Part shown: positions 48,785-60,000 of the stretch, one piece after another
Layout of the letters: every line of letters begins with the position of its first letter
How positions within the stretch are numbered: position 1 is the stretch's first letter
NCBI RefSeq assembly: GCF_932526225.1
Contig: NC_064041.1
Coordinates: 6,841,042-6,905,041, forward strand
Reading direction: 5' to 3'
From: Nematostella vectensis
Lineage: Eukaryota > Cnidaria > Anthozoa > Actiniaria > Edwardsiidae
Length of the DNA: 64,000 nucleotides
Position numbers and translations under genes: made by a program
The notes under the pieces: model-generated
What the model was told of the DNA's origin: nothing
What the model saw: the letters and a program-made list of their open reading frames with translations, nothing else
The model's database searches: none

Positions 48785-50057
48785 AGCATACGGTCTAAAT
48801 AATTAACTTAGTTTGTAGCCAAAACAACATATGATTTATAAGGAAAATCAATCAAACAAACAAGCACTTGGTACTCCATCGAACTTTAATTACCCTTTAA
48901 CGAGAATTTCACTATTTGTGCACCTAAGTACGGTAACACATGAAAACGTAAAGTCGCAAATCGTAAAATGGAATTCACAGGATAAACGGCGAAAGAACGC
49001 CGAAATCTTTTTTTCGTGAGAGTAGTCTAAATAATCAACTTAGTTGTAGCGTAAACAACATACGATTTATAAACGAAAATCAATCAAACAAACAGGCATT
49101 TGGTACTCCTAACGAGAACTCAACTATTTGTTTATCTATGCACGGTAACCCATGAAATCGTAAAGCCAAGCAATAATTTTTGTGGCAAAAAAAATACAAA
49201 ACCTGCAGAATATTAAGAGTTATTTGTTTACATTGCATATGCATTGGTAAACCTTGTAAATAACCCTACCAGGAACTGGTGTTGAAAATCAGTCAAATTA
49301 ACAAGCACTACCCACTAGACAGCTAGAACTCAACTATTTGTGCACCTATATACGGTAACACATGAAATCGTAAAGACATACAATTACTTTTTTTTAGAAA
49401 AAAGTTGTTTATATTGCTTATGCATGGGTAAACTTTGTAAATATCCCTACCCTAAACTGGTGTTGAAATAAGCGACAGGTGGACGTGAATATCTTTAGCT
49501 CGTTTGATAGGGGTAATGCCATTTGGATTCCGAAGAGAGGTCAGAACTTTCTAGGAGAGGTAAATGTTAAACATTACAAACATAAGTTAAATTCTAAAAA
49601 TAGGTGTAACTTGATAAATTAACATGATTGGAATTGCTATGATTGTAACTGCGTAAAACAGTATTTATAAGGTAAAGAACGGCGAAAGAAACGCCTAAAG
49701 TTTCTTTTCTGTGTGAAAATAATCATAGCTAAAAAAGAGCTGGAATTTACTAGGATAAACTACTAAAAAGAATATTTAGATGTTCTATGTCTGGCCATTG
49801 AAGTGTTTTTGTTTTGCCTTTGTATTTTGTATTTTGTTTTTGTTTTTTTGTTTGCTTTTTTGTCGTTGGCGTCTTAATGGACAGAAAAGAAAAAAGTGTA
49901 AGAAAAAAATCTATCAATAACATTTAGAGAATGCTAATTGCCTCGTGGATATGCAAGATAGGATAGCAATTATTAAGAAAATATGCTTTGGTTAATAAGT
50001 TGTCCACAGTGCACGGGTTATGCTGCTATAATTCCACTCTATCCAGAACCAGTCACA
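48785..50057. repeat. Repeat-rich spacer upstream of the secreted-peptide gene
   Basis: The block aaacaacata-gatttata-aaaatcaatcaaacaaaca-gca occurs at 48815-48870 and 49050-49105, with weaker copies at 49285 and 52435. The part from about 49440 to the start codon reappears at 52500-53305 as part of a segmental duplication that includes the signal-peptide exon. No other gene was seen. Confidence 0.65.
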
Positions 50058-50455
50058 ATGCTTTGGAAGTCGTCTCTCGTCTTGTTGCTGCTAGCTGCTG
50101 TCGTGACCATCGATGCTGGAGTCAAACGAGGTATGCATATATTAGAGGACTAGTCTGGATCTTTAAGACAAAGAAGATGAAGACGAAGGCGAGGCTGGTA
50201 TTTTCAAACCCAAGAACATCAACCACAGTTGACAACACTGTACTAGGCTCTTTACATTAATACGCTAGGACCAGACAGCAACCCATGTGGTGGTCCCACA
50301 TGAAAGGAAATAAATGTAAAACAATTCAAGTGGGAACGAGGAGAATTGGATATATTCGGCCAAACATGCCAATCAGCCAAAAGCTTGACGGCGCTAACTC
50401 TGTAAAAGCCTAATTATTTTTTAATTAAAAAAATGTACTAATAAAGATAAAAACA

Positions 50456-50548
<93 letters not shown>

Positions 50549-51346
50549 TATAATAATAATCAAAGCAAAATCGTAGTAAACACGAATTCCTGCAAGTTTT
50601 CGTGGAAATTTTCGACTAACAAAGTTCCAGAGAGATAAAAAAAAAAGCAAAAAAATTTATTGAAGCCGGACTCCCAAATATGGTATGTAGTGCCCAAACA
50701 GGAAATAACAGAGCAAGCTAGAAAAACGACAGTTTTTGAAACAAGATTGACTGATATGAATAGCGAGAATGGCAATGACAATGAATGAGTGATAGTGTAG
50801 TTCCAGGAAATAGCCATACCCCGCCCATGGAGGGGGTTATGACCCCCCACCCCTCTGGAATTTCCAACCCTCTGGAAAAAAGGGCATTTTACCCCCCTCC
50901 CCTCTGGAAATCCCTGGGCGTTTTTACCCCCTCCCCCCGGAATTTCCAATCCCCTCCATGGGGGGTATATATATTTTCTGGAACTACACATAGTAATAAA
51001 ACATTATCTAATATAATGTTCATTTTAACCCAAATGACATGGACACATTATCGTAGAAGATAAAAACATACAAACTACTGTTTCTTATTACAAAGGCAAA
51101 AAAACAAGCTTCCACATGGAACATGAAAAGATCAAAATTGATGGCCAATGGAAAGACTGCGCAGAATACACCCAAAACGTTGACACGAGCACATCACTCA
51201 CATGCGGCTGCGTTACCCTATGCTGCTCAGGGAACCCTGATTGTTTGTCAAGCGATGGCAAACTGCAATGTAAACTAAAAAACCTGAATTACAAATGGTA
51301 CGACGTCAAAGACAGTGATTGCAAATGCCGTTGGTTCAACGGTTAG
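50058..51346 (+). CDS. Secreted cysteine-rich peptide, two exons (copy 1)
   Basis: Exon 50058-50130 encodes a signal peptide (MLWKSSLVLLLLAAVVTIDA) ending in phase 1. The acceptor at 51094-51095 joins exon 51096-51346 in the same phase, for about 107 residues. The mature part has nine cysteines (counting from WKDC: C, C-G-C, C-C, C, C, C-K-C) and a WYDVKDSDCKC tail. I do not recognise the family. A small, secreted, Cys-rich product in a cnidarian could be a venom, antimicrobial or matrix component, but the sequence alone does not decide. A microsatellite and a MITE lie in the intron. A broken duplicate is about 3.2 kb downstream. Confidence 0.65.
50459..50560. repeat. (TAA)n microsatellite
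   Basis: About 30 perfect TAA/AAT repeats in the intron of the secreted-peptide gene. Poly-isoleucine frames through it are artefacts. Confidence 0.98.
50795..50989. mobile_element. TGTGTAGTTC MITE, copy B
   Basis: gtgtagttccaggaaatag at the left and tattttctggaactacac at the right are inverted repeats. The interior has ccatggaggggg and cccctccatgggg palindromes like copy A. It is inserted in the intron of the secreted-peptide gene. Confidence 0.85.
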
Positions 51347-51765
51347 GGTTAGGTTTATACAAGAGCCTTATTCTTTGCAGCCACTGTCTTGGCTGATTGC
51401 TAACTGTGTAAAAGCATAATTATTTTATGTAATTTAAAAAAATGTACTATTAAAGACAACAAAAATAAACTGTTTCATTGTTTCATCTGTTTGTCGTATG
51501 AGAGAAAAGAAATAAAAACACAATTTTGGTATTATTATCTTATAAAAAAAAAGAATTTATTTAATTGAAGGTCTGATAACCATAACAGGCAATCTGATTA
51601 GCTGGAGAGGTGAGGTCTTGAACAAAAGTATATTTAAAAAAAAAAACATTTTGATGGTTGATAGAGTGGCGGAAGGGGCAAGACCCCTGTGTCCACCAGC
51701 TGCATGCCTGGAAATACCTAGTTAGCTATTTAGATGGCTATCAACATAGCTATACTATATAGAAT

Positions 51766-52435
51766 TTATGATCTCCAATCCGCCTGAGAATTACAATCTC
51801 TGCACTTCTCTCGGACGTCACGAATGTCCTTGGACAGCCGATGGCGCGCGCGCGTTGTTCCATAGCAGAGATACCTTAGTGAGCTACTGAGGTACTGTGG
51901 TACTTGGGTGCGCAGTGATGTGGGGACCACTACCCTGTCTTGGTATAATAGCACGCCTTCATGTACGTAAAACGACTCACAGGTGGGCCACAGGTTGGCT
52001 ATTGCGGGATCGTGTTTGTCGGAGAGCACTCTTGTTCAATCAGCTGGAGGATGTGACCCAGTGAGCTCTCGTTTCTCTGGCTGTGACCATGGGATTGTGC
52101 CAAGCTCCTGGGCGTCATTGCGAATGGTGGCTAGAAGTGCCGACTCTATCGCATCATGCATGCTAGGCTAACAAAGTGAGCTGTAGTTTATCTAGCCTGA
52201 TGGCGAAGGGTGTCTCGAGGTTGCATCAGCGGCGTGGTTGGTTCTGCCTAGTCGGTGCACGATGTCGAAGCGTCAAGGCAGGGTGCGCTGTTTGAGGCGG
52301 AACAGACAGGAGTTAGATATCTCGTCGAGTTTAAGGTCTCCATAGATCTTAGTCAGTGGCTTGTGATCGGTGACGATAACTAGGTTGTCAAATCCTTGGG
52401 TGAAATCCCGCGTCTGCTCCAGTCCCCGGACACAA
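51766..52435 (-). pseudogene. Ty3/gypsy retrotransposon pol remnant (RNase H and integrase zinc-binding)
   Basis: Reading down the minus strand, VIVTDHKPLTKIYGDL (52380-52330) and GRTNHAADATSR (52248-52213) are RNase H landmarks of Ty3/gypsy elements. The 51766-52029 frame then gives the integrase zinc-binding region, ending SKDIRDVREKCRDCNSQ. A TGA at 52273-52275, a frame change between the two parts and another near 51880 show that it is dead. No LTRs, reverse transcriptase or integrase core were seen. Confidence 0.8.
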
Positions 52436-53779
52436 ACAAACAGGCACTTTGTACTCTACCTAGAACTCCACTATTTGTGCACCTATTTTACGGTACTGCA
52501 AAAAAGTCGTTTATATTGCACATGCATGAGTAAACTTTGTAAATAGCCTCCAGGCACTGGTATTGAATAAGCGGGCACATGTGAAGCGGCAGGTGGACGT
52601 CTGTATATCTTTAGATCGTTTAATAGGAGTTTACCCATATCAATATTTGGGTGACCTTAAATACAAACCCACTCTGTCCATCTCTTGAAAGCCTTGGTCT
52701 AAGGGATTTTCTAGATTATTGAGATAAATATTTGATCAAGCGATCAAGTTCAAAGTTTTGATTATCCGTGGGAAATACATTTGATATGATTTGGATTCCG
52801 AGGAGAGGTCGATAACTTTCTAGAAGAGGTAAGTGTTAAACAGTCCGAACACTAGTTAAGATCTAAATAGTTAACATGATATTTGAATCGCCGGGATTTT
52901 TACTACGTAAAAAGTATTAATAGGGTAAAGAACGGCGTTAGAAACGCCCAAAGAGTCCTTTCTGTGAGAGTATAACCAGTATAATCAATGTTAAAAAAGG
53001 GCTGTCGTAATTTATTAGGATCCTAACTGCAAAAGTTCTGTCTGGCCATTAAAGTGTCCAGTTTGTTTTGGTTTTGTTTTTGTATTTTTTTTCTCTTTGT
53101 CGTTGGCGTCTATGGACAGTAGGAAGAAAGACAGAAAAACTATGAATAACATTTACAGAATGCTAATTGCTTTTCGTGAATATGTGTCTGAGCAGGCAAG
53201 ATAGGCTAGCAATTATTTAAAAAAAATGCTTTTGTTAATAACTTGTCCACAGAACACGGGTTATACTGCTAGCATTTAATTCCACTCTATCCAGATCCAG
53301 TCACAATGCTTTGGAAGTCGTCTCTCGTCTTGCTGCTGCTAGCTGCTATGATAACCATCATCGATGCTGGTATGCATTAAAGCCGCATTGTCACCAGTTT
53401 ACTACCGGAGGTCCGACGGAAACCTCAACCGTTAAAAGACAAAAGAATCTATTAAAATCCAAGAAATTAAACAGGCCATCCGCTCTAAATTATCAATCAC
53501 ATCCTCAAAGAAACTTCCAATAAACACAATGCTTTCAATATTTTGAAATATTTTTCGCGTTTTCCGTTAAAAAAAAAAACAACAACGGAGATTGTTACGT
53601 AATCGACCGGAAGTAAACGGGAGACAATGCGGCTTTAGGGCAAATCAGGCCGCGAAAGATCGTGGAACTACAAATAAAAAAATCATGTATGTTTTAGCTT
53701 TCATTTGTGGTGAAGACTTTCAAACAACAATCAAGAAACATCTATGTTATGTAAATATTTGGGTTCTTTTTCCTTAGAT

Positions 53780-54118
53780 AAAGATAAACGATGATTCTTT
53801 ATTCGCGGTACTTGTTGTGTGAGTTAATTTAAGCGAGCGAATACCGCCACGATGTGCTTTGCCGCCTCGAAGTTCTTGTTTTTTATCGAAGAAAAAACAG
53901 CCAAACGCCGCAGTCTTGCATTGCGTACGGCAAAAGCTGTTCGAATAGTCCACTAATCGCAACTTTATTTACATTAAATAAAAACTTAAACATACATGAT
54001 TCTTTATTTGTGTTTCTTGTTGTTTGAAAGTCTAAATAAGCGAACGAATACCGCTACGATGCGCTTTGCCGCCTCGAAGTTCTTGTTGTTTATCAAAAAA
54101 AGAACAGACAAACTCGTT
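53780..54118. repeat. Tandem duplication of a ~130-bp block
   Basis: The block gattctttatt...gccgcctcgaagttcttgtt occurs at about 53788-53900 and again at 53998-54115, about 85 percent similar by eye. Confidence 0.8.
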
Positions 54119-54124
54119 CTTTAA

Positions 54125-54957
54125 GCCCCCCCCCTCCCCTCCGTGAAAATTGCTATAACTTCTGAACCATAGAAGCTAAAAGTTGGTGAATTTATCATTT
54201 ATCTAAAATCTATCTGCGGACGTTTTGATGCCATTGCCATGTCGAGGACACGCTCCATGTTACCATGGCAACCGTTTTTTCACATATAGGTTTTTCGAAA
54301 ACTAAAAAATAGTGATTTTTATTTATTTTGGTCCTGTTTCTCAGATTTAAATGCCTCTTTTGACTTTATAAGTTTGTTTAGGTGACAAGTTTCACAACAG
54401 CGCTAGAATATTTTTACCTCGGATATTTTGGGGGAGGGGTGGGTAAATTTTGCTCTCTCAAAGCTGTTGTCACTAGATGACACTTTAAAAGCTAATACTA
54501 TGCTTTTATCATTACTATGAGCTGTAATTCATGCATGCAAATACTTATTCTATAATAATTATATATATATTCTTTCTTTTGCAAAAATCATAAGAATCTA
54601 AGATGGCGGATCCAAGATATGGCGGAAATTCTAACAAAAAAAATTGATTATAAACATTTTTATGGCATTTTTGCATTATAAAGCCGTTAAAAGATTGATT
54701 TTGACATAAATGATGTAAAATGATTTTAATACTTTAATCCGATATCTGATCATTTAGGCAATCTTTCGGAAAGAGTATCTAGACATCGTATTTATGACGT
54801 CATAATTGATTCGACCACACCCAAAATAGGGCGTGACGATTCTTTGCATGCTGGTGATTATTGTATGTAAGTTTGATGGTCATAGCGGTTCATGAAATAT
54901 CCTCCCCCCCCCCCCCCCAATCGCAGACAGCTAAAAAAAAGCCCAGTATGAATAGGG
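54125..54957. mobile_element. Second TTAA-flanked element
   Basis: TTAA at 54121-54124 and 54958-54961 bounds the sequence. The right terminus agtatgaataggg with an adjacent poly(C) tract resembles that of the 22050-23265 element, and both contain a gttaccat-g-aacc segment. The left terminus lacks the expected ccctattca, so it may be truncated. Confidence 0.5.
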
Positions 54958-55350
54958 TTAATTAAGCTATTCACCCGTGATGTCTTGTAAACCAGGCTCT
55001 GTTTGCACATCTTTACACACCAAACTCAGCAATTCTGACAACGATGATAATAATAAGCTCTTTTTTTTCAAATCACGGTCGCATTATCGTTGAAGATAGC
55101 AACATACAAATTCCTGTTTCAGAAAAGCAAAACTTCCAAATAGCACATCGAAAAGTCAGGGTTAATGGCAAATGGGAAGACTGCAAGCGACGCGCCAGTA
55201 ACGGGGCTCCTTTGCGGCTGCATTTTCCTGTTCTGCACAGGGTACGAAAAAGTGTTTGTCAGGTGGCGTTCAGTGTGTAGTCAAAAACAGGCGTTTCACC
55301 TGGTACGACATCAACAGCAAGGATTGCAAAAGCCATTGGCAGTAGCATAA

Positions 55351-56472
55351 CAGTGTAAACCCCACCCCCAAGTGCAAAAGGGTTTTCTTGGAAGATGTAA
55401 ACTTGTATAATGAAATAAGGAAATAATGAAAAAGGTTTAAAATGTCAATATACCCGGGTCGTAGCTAGAAAATGTTGCCAGCCAAACCGTTATTTTCGCC
55501 CGATGACGTCCCACACCACGTGAATATCTCCTTGACATACATACGATCTTCTGAGTTTGGTTGTCTGATGATTCCTACCATTTGATATTGAAATTTCTAT
55601 GTCATCGATTACGCCACACATCACGTGACTTTAGCTGGCTCCCTTTGACATCTTCATGATATCTCCTAAGTCTTGTTATTCGGACTGCTATATAATTTGC
55701 ACTGTGCTGCCACGCAGTTTACATGGATAAGAGAGTGTTAGTATGTTAATGCCCCTTTTGGTTATGCGGTCAAGTAAGTGGTTCTATTTATTTTTTAATT
55801 ATGAGATGTGGATATTTTCGCTTTTGTGACGTCGTGGATTTACAGATCACGTGACCATCTTGTTGCACCCCTTTCCCCCCACCATTGAAATCTACATAAC
55901 TCATAGCAACTTTACGATGTTTATAACTTTCAACGCAAAATGTTGTATAATTGATCGTACTGTATAATTAATCGCACTGGCGATTCCATGGAAGGTGGTT
56001 TCTCAAAGGTAACACCTCCCCCCTCCCCCCCCCCCCCCCCACATGGAAAAATAATGCGACAAGCCAATGTTGCAAGCTGAAAATAACCTTTGGTTATCTC
56101 TACAATAAAGCCCAAGTACATGCTCTAAGAGCATCGAGTTCTGGTTATCCCCGTAGGACCTTTTTAAACTTTAGTTCCCCTTAAAAGAACTTTAAAAAAT
56201 TCCCCCTCTTCCCCCCCCCCCCCCTTCTGAAACTCCGGAATCCGCCCCTATGGCAAGTTTTCCCAAAATAAGGTCTGGTTAACTTCGGTAAGCTTGAATT
56301 TTTGCATAGAGGTTCCTTATGTTATGTAAACCAACATATCAAAAAGGCTTTTTTGTTGTTGTTATGGATTCGTCTTCGAGATATGAGGCTTGAAGTGCAG
56401 TTTTCAAATGTTCAAAGTATGAATTCTCCTCGTTTTTAGGGAGAAGTCGGCCTTTAAGACTACTTTATACAT
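55351..56472. other. Spacer without recognisable genes
   Basis: AT-rich sequence with poly(C) tracts near 56022-56040 and 56210-56224 and repeated ccacgtgaatatctcc/cacgtgac phrases. No exon with splice support was found. Confidence 0.45.
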
Positions 56473-56655
56473 TGTGTAGTTCCAGAAAATATCCATACAC
56501 AGACCCACCACCCCTCTGGAATTTCCAACCCCCTGGAAATAAAATACAGTAACTGTTAAGGAAAAAGGGGCATTTTACCCCCCCCCCCCCCCCCACGGAA
56601 TTTCCAATCCCCTCAATGGAGGGGGGGGGGTATGGATATTTTCTGGAACTACACA
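56473..56655. mobile_element. TGTGTAGTTC MITE, copy C
   Basis: tgtgtagttccagaaaat and attttctggaactacaca are perfect inverted ends. The sequence CATTG precedes tgtagtt and follows aactaca, a possible 5-bp target duplication. It directly precedes the decayed collagen-like locus. Confidence 0.88.
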
Positions 56656-56695
56656 TTGTTTCAAGTAAATCTAGCATTTACGCATGCAAAGCGAA

Positions 56696-57075
56696 ACTTA
56701 TCAAAACGTTAATTCGAAGAGCAGATAGAGCAGCGAGGGAACGAGTCCACGACAGTCAACAGTCGAAAAAAGTGGACGATATACTAGAACTGGTAGGCCT
56801 TATTTTTTTTGTCTTCGCCACGATAGCTCTTTTGCTTAGAACTTGCTCGATGGGGGTTTTGCCAAGAAAATTGGACGGATCGGAATATTTATCGTGTAGA
56901 TGGGCGAGCAATAAAACTTTGCAATCAAAATTTTTTCAGGGTTGCTTTCCCTGTGGCCAAGATGGAAAGAACGGAAATCTGTGAGTTTCAGGTGTTCCTG
57001 GAACACCAGGGCAATCCGGAAACGACGGGCGAGATGGCTTCCCGAGTTCGCCTGGACCCGAGGGTCCGGTTCCGA
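56696..57075 (+). pseudogene. Decayed collagen-like gene fragment
   Basis: A possible exon ending at 56792 (RAARERVHDSQQSKKVDDIL) joins in phase 0 to an acceptor at 56938-56939. The next sequence reads CGQDGKNGNL, a TGA at 56982-56984, then VSGVPGTPGQSGNDGRDGFP and further Gly-X-Y triplets. The TGA occupies a glycine position (GGA to TGA), and at 57045 AGT (Ser) replaces another glycine. Both changes break the triple-helix rule, so this is most likely a pseudogene of a short collagen. It converges on the end of FPGS on the other strand, 12 bases away or overlapping its UTR. Confidence 0.5.
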
Positions 57076-57086
57076 AGTTCAGGTGT

Positions 57087-60000
57087 CTACATTTCCCCTG
57101 TGATGTCACTACCCAGAACCTTAAGCGCAGTGCCGACCAAGTGCAGGCTCCCAGTCACCAGGACTTGGAGGCGCGTGGCCTGGGTTAGAGTCTCCGGAAC
57201 AGCTATCCCGTTGTTGCCGTTAGTCGGGATGCGCGGATCCCGGCCAGCGGTTATCCACCTCAGCGCCTGCGCAACGCAGGGAAATATGGTCGAGTAAGGT
57301 CCGTCATCTAGCCCGTTCTGAATCAAGTGGTCTTCCTCGTCCGCGTGGGACTGGAAGCCAGCACCTCTTAGAGCCATCCAGCAACGTTGGTTTTCCACGC
57401 AGTGACGAAGCTGGCTGTCACGTGTTACGGTGAAGTTCGTCAGGTCTGTGAAAGAGTGTAAGGCATGCTTTGAAGCCTGTCTAAACTAGGTGTCGAGCGC
57501 GACATGTAGCGCGCGAAATGTCGCCTGCATGTCTCGTAATTTAGCCACCCAACAAGACATCGAAGCGCGCGAAAAATCTTGCAGCAGCGACAAAGAAATG
57601 TTTCTGGGATAGTTGAGAATAGTTGTCTAGTTGTAAAGATAGTTGTGGTATTGCGCTATATAAAATTCGTCGCGCACTTCATGTTTCTGGTAGCGGCTAA
57701 ACACGGAAACATTAAACTACCCATGATGCATTGCATGTGACGCATGTAAAAGCTGATACGTACGATCCTTAGGTGGTAGATTTGTGCTTTTGCAATATAC
57801 AGCCTTTATAACAGAAAGCTTTCGTTTGCTCTTTTCCGTGAGACAGAGTTTCCTAGACAACTCGGGAAATAAAGCCTCAAGAATTCACGTATCTGTATCG
57901 CCACATGTCTTAACGAGCGCTCTCCGAACACATCTTTGTTATTCACGAATTATCGAGAAATACAAAGATATAGATAGCACTTTTTGTAAAGAGCGACAGG
58001 CTCCTCCCCACCAATCAGCAAATGGCAATTACTAAGCCCCATAGTTACCTCCCCACCAATCAGCAAATGGATTACTAAGCCCCATAGTTACCTCCCCACC
58101 AATCAGCAAATGGATTACTAAGCCCCATAGTTACCTCCCCGCCAATCAGCAAATGGATTACTAAAGCCCATAGTTACCTCCCCACCAATCAGCAAATGGA
58201 TTACTAAACCCCATAGTTACATCCCCACTAATCAGCAAATGGCAATTACTAAGCTCCATAGTTACCTCCCCACCAATCAGCAAATGGATTACTAAACCCC
58301 ATAGTTACCTCCCCACTAATCAGCAAATGGATTACTAAACCCCATAGTTACCTCCCCACCAATCAGCAAATGGATTACTAAACCCCATAGTTACCTCCCC
58401 ACCAATCAGCAAATGGATTACTAAACCCCATAGTTACCTCCCCACTAATCAGCAAATGGGTTACTAAACCCCATAGTTACCTCCCCACCAATCAGCAAAT
58501 GGCAATTACTAAACCCAATAGTTACCTCCCCACCAATCAGCAAATGGATTACTAAGGCCCATAGTTACCTCCCCACCAATCAGCAAATGGCAATTACTAA
58601 ACCCAATAGTTACCTCCCCACCAATCAGCAAATGGCAATTACTAAACCCCATAGTTACCTCCCCACCAATCAGCAAATGGCAATTACTAAGGCCCATAGT
58701 TACCCGTGCTTTCACCCATGCTATCCAGGCTAACAGTGTTAGGAGAAAACACAGCATGATCAAACTTGCAATCCTGTAATCCAAAAAGGCCATAAGAATA
58801 ATAACAAAGCCTGATCAAAGTCAAAGTTCTCAATACACAGACTCACGATCAGCGGCCTGAGAATTCCGTGCGGGTCCCGATCTCCTGTCAAATTGAACAG
58901 AAGAACACGCGCAGTACTGCCTCTACAACAAAACAAATAAATCAATCACATCTTCATTATCATCACTTCTAAAACCACATAAAGTGTAAATGCTTGTTTT
59001 TTTAGCGCCCAGAGAAGGCAGGGGGGATTGGGTTCGGTGAGCTTATTTGAATCGGGGCACTTATTCAAATGTCCAGTCTTTGGCTCTGCACGAGGTGATG
59101 AGTAAGTACCATAGAAGGTAAGTAGACACAACACTTTGATAGGGGGCTTATGCTGAGATCACGTGACTTCTTTGTCAGAAAACGATTATTTTCATTAAAG
59201 AAAATATTTTTTCGTCGTTCTCTGGTGTGACGGATAAAGTCATTTCCATGTTTATTTTGGTTTGAATTTGCCACCCAAAAGGTCACGTGATCATGCTTAC
59301 GATGTTTTCTCTCGTTCATCGTCAGCTCTGAGTAAGAACCACTTGATGCAAGCCTGGTGATGAACAAAAATAAGGTGAGGGCAAGCCTACTCTATGGCGT
59401 TCTGTTCGGGAATCCTGTGGCTGGCGTGGGGCAAGAAGGGCTGGGGAGAGCTTCGAGTGAAGTCATATGATCAACCACAGGCAACCCAAATGACCACGGG
59501 AAGCCCGAAGAGAACACTGGGATTAGACAGGAGTTTGGATGAATTCTCTGCCAGTCTACTTCCCATACATGGAAATGAAACTCGTTACCTCTATGCTTCG
59601 AGGTGTATGTGCTCCATCTATATAAAATGTGATTTTTGGAAGCACAATCATCTGATTACGTCCCCACCAACGAGTATTTCGAAGACCTGTGAAGCAAAAA
59701 AAAGTTTTGTATTGGACCGAGAGTAATGTAAGGAGAGGCAAATAAAATGTACATGTAACTGACGCACCATAAAATGGTGAGATAGTCAATTAATACATTT
59801 TTCTTCTGATTTCCACCTTACGGTAAAGGATACTAAAAGCCGACTCCATTTCTGTTCTTTACTTTTGAAAACATTACGATCATTTTTTAAGGAAACTTCA
59901 AAATAACTATCCACAATTAAACAATTGTACTTTATTTGCAATATTTGGTTGAAAGTGTACCAGTTACTCGATTGACTTTGTGTGACTCGGGTTTGACGAG

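Larger units (their letters stand above)
53306..55350 (+). pseudogene. Broken tandem duplicate of the secreted cysteine-rich peptide gene (copy 2)
   Basis: The exon at 53306-53369 encodes a nearly identical signal peptide (MLWKSSLVLLLLAAM) and ends in phase 1 at the same GTATGC donor. The homologous second exon lies at about 55129-55350, recognisable from VNGKWEDC and a WYD-containing tail in a different frame. At least two frame disruptions separate the conserved parts, so no continuous product is possible. The upstream 0.8 kb is duplicated along with it. A TTAA-flanked transposon (54125-54957) is inserted in its intron. Confidence 0.7.

Noticed and set aside
50438..50650. Poly-isoleucine ORF
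   Set aside because: Translation of the (TAA)n microsatellite on the minus strand.
58002..58703. CRISPR-like or satellite centromere array
   Set aside because: Units are contiguous 43-bp repeats with no spacers, only about 16 copies, and intronic.
58509..58793. Minus-strand ORF with LSNCHLLIGGEVTMG repeats
   Set aside because: Out-of-frame reading of one FPGS exon running into the 43-bp minisatellite.
59394..59726. 110-residue plus-strand ORF
   Set aside because: Antisense to an FPGS exon (59686-59589); no family similarity.
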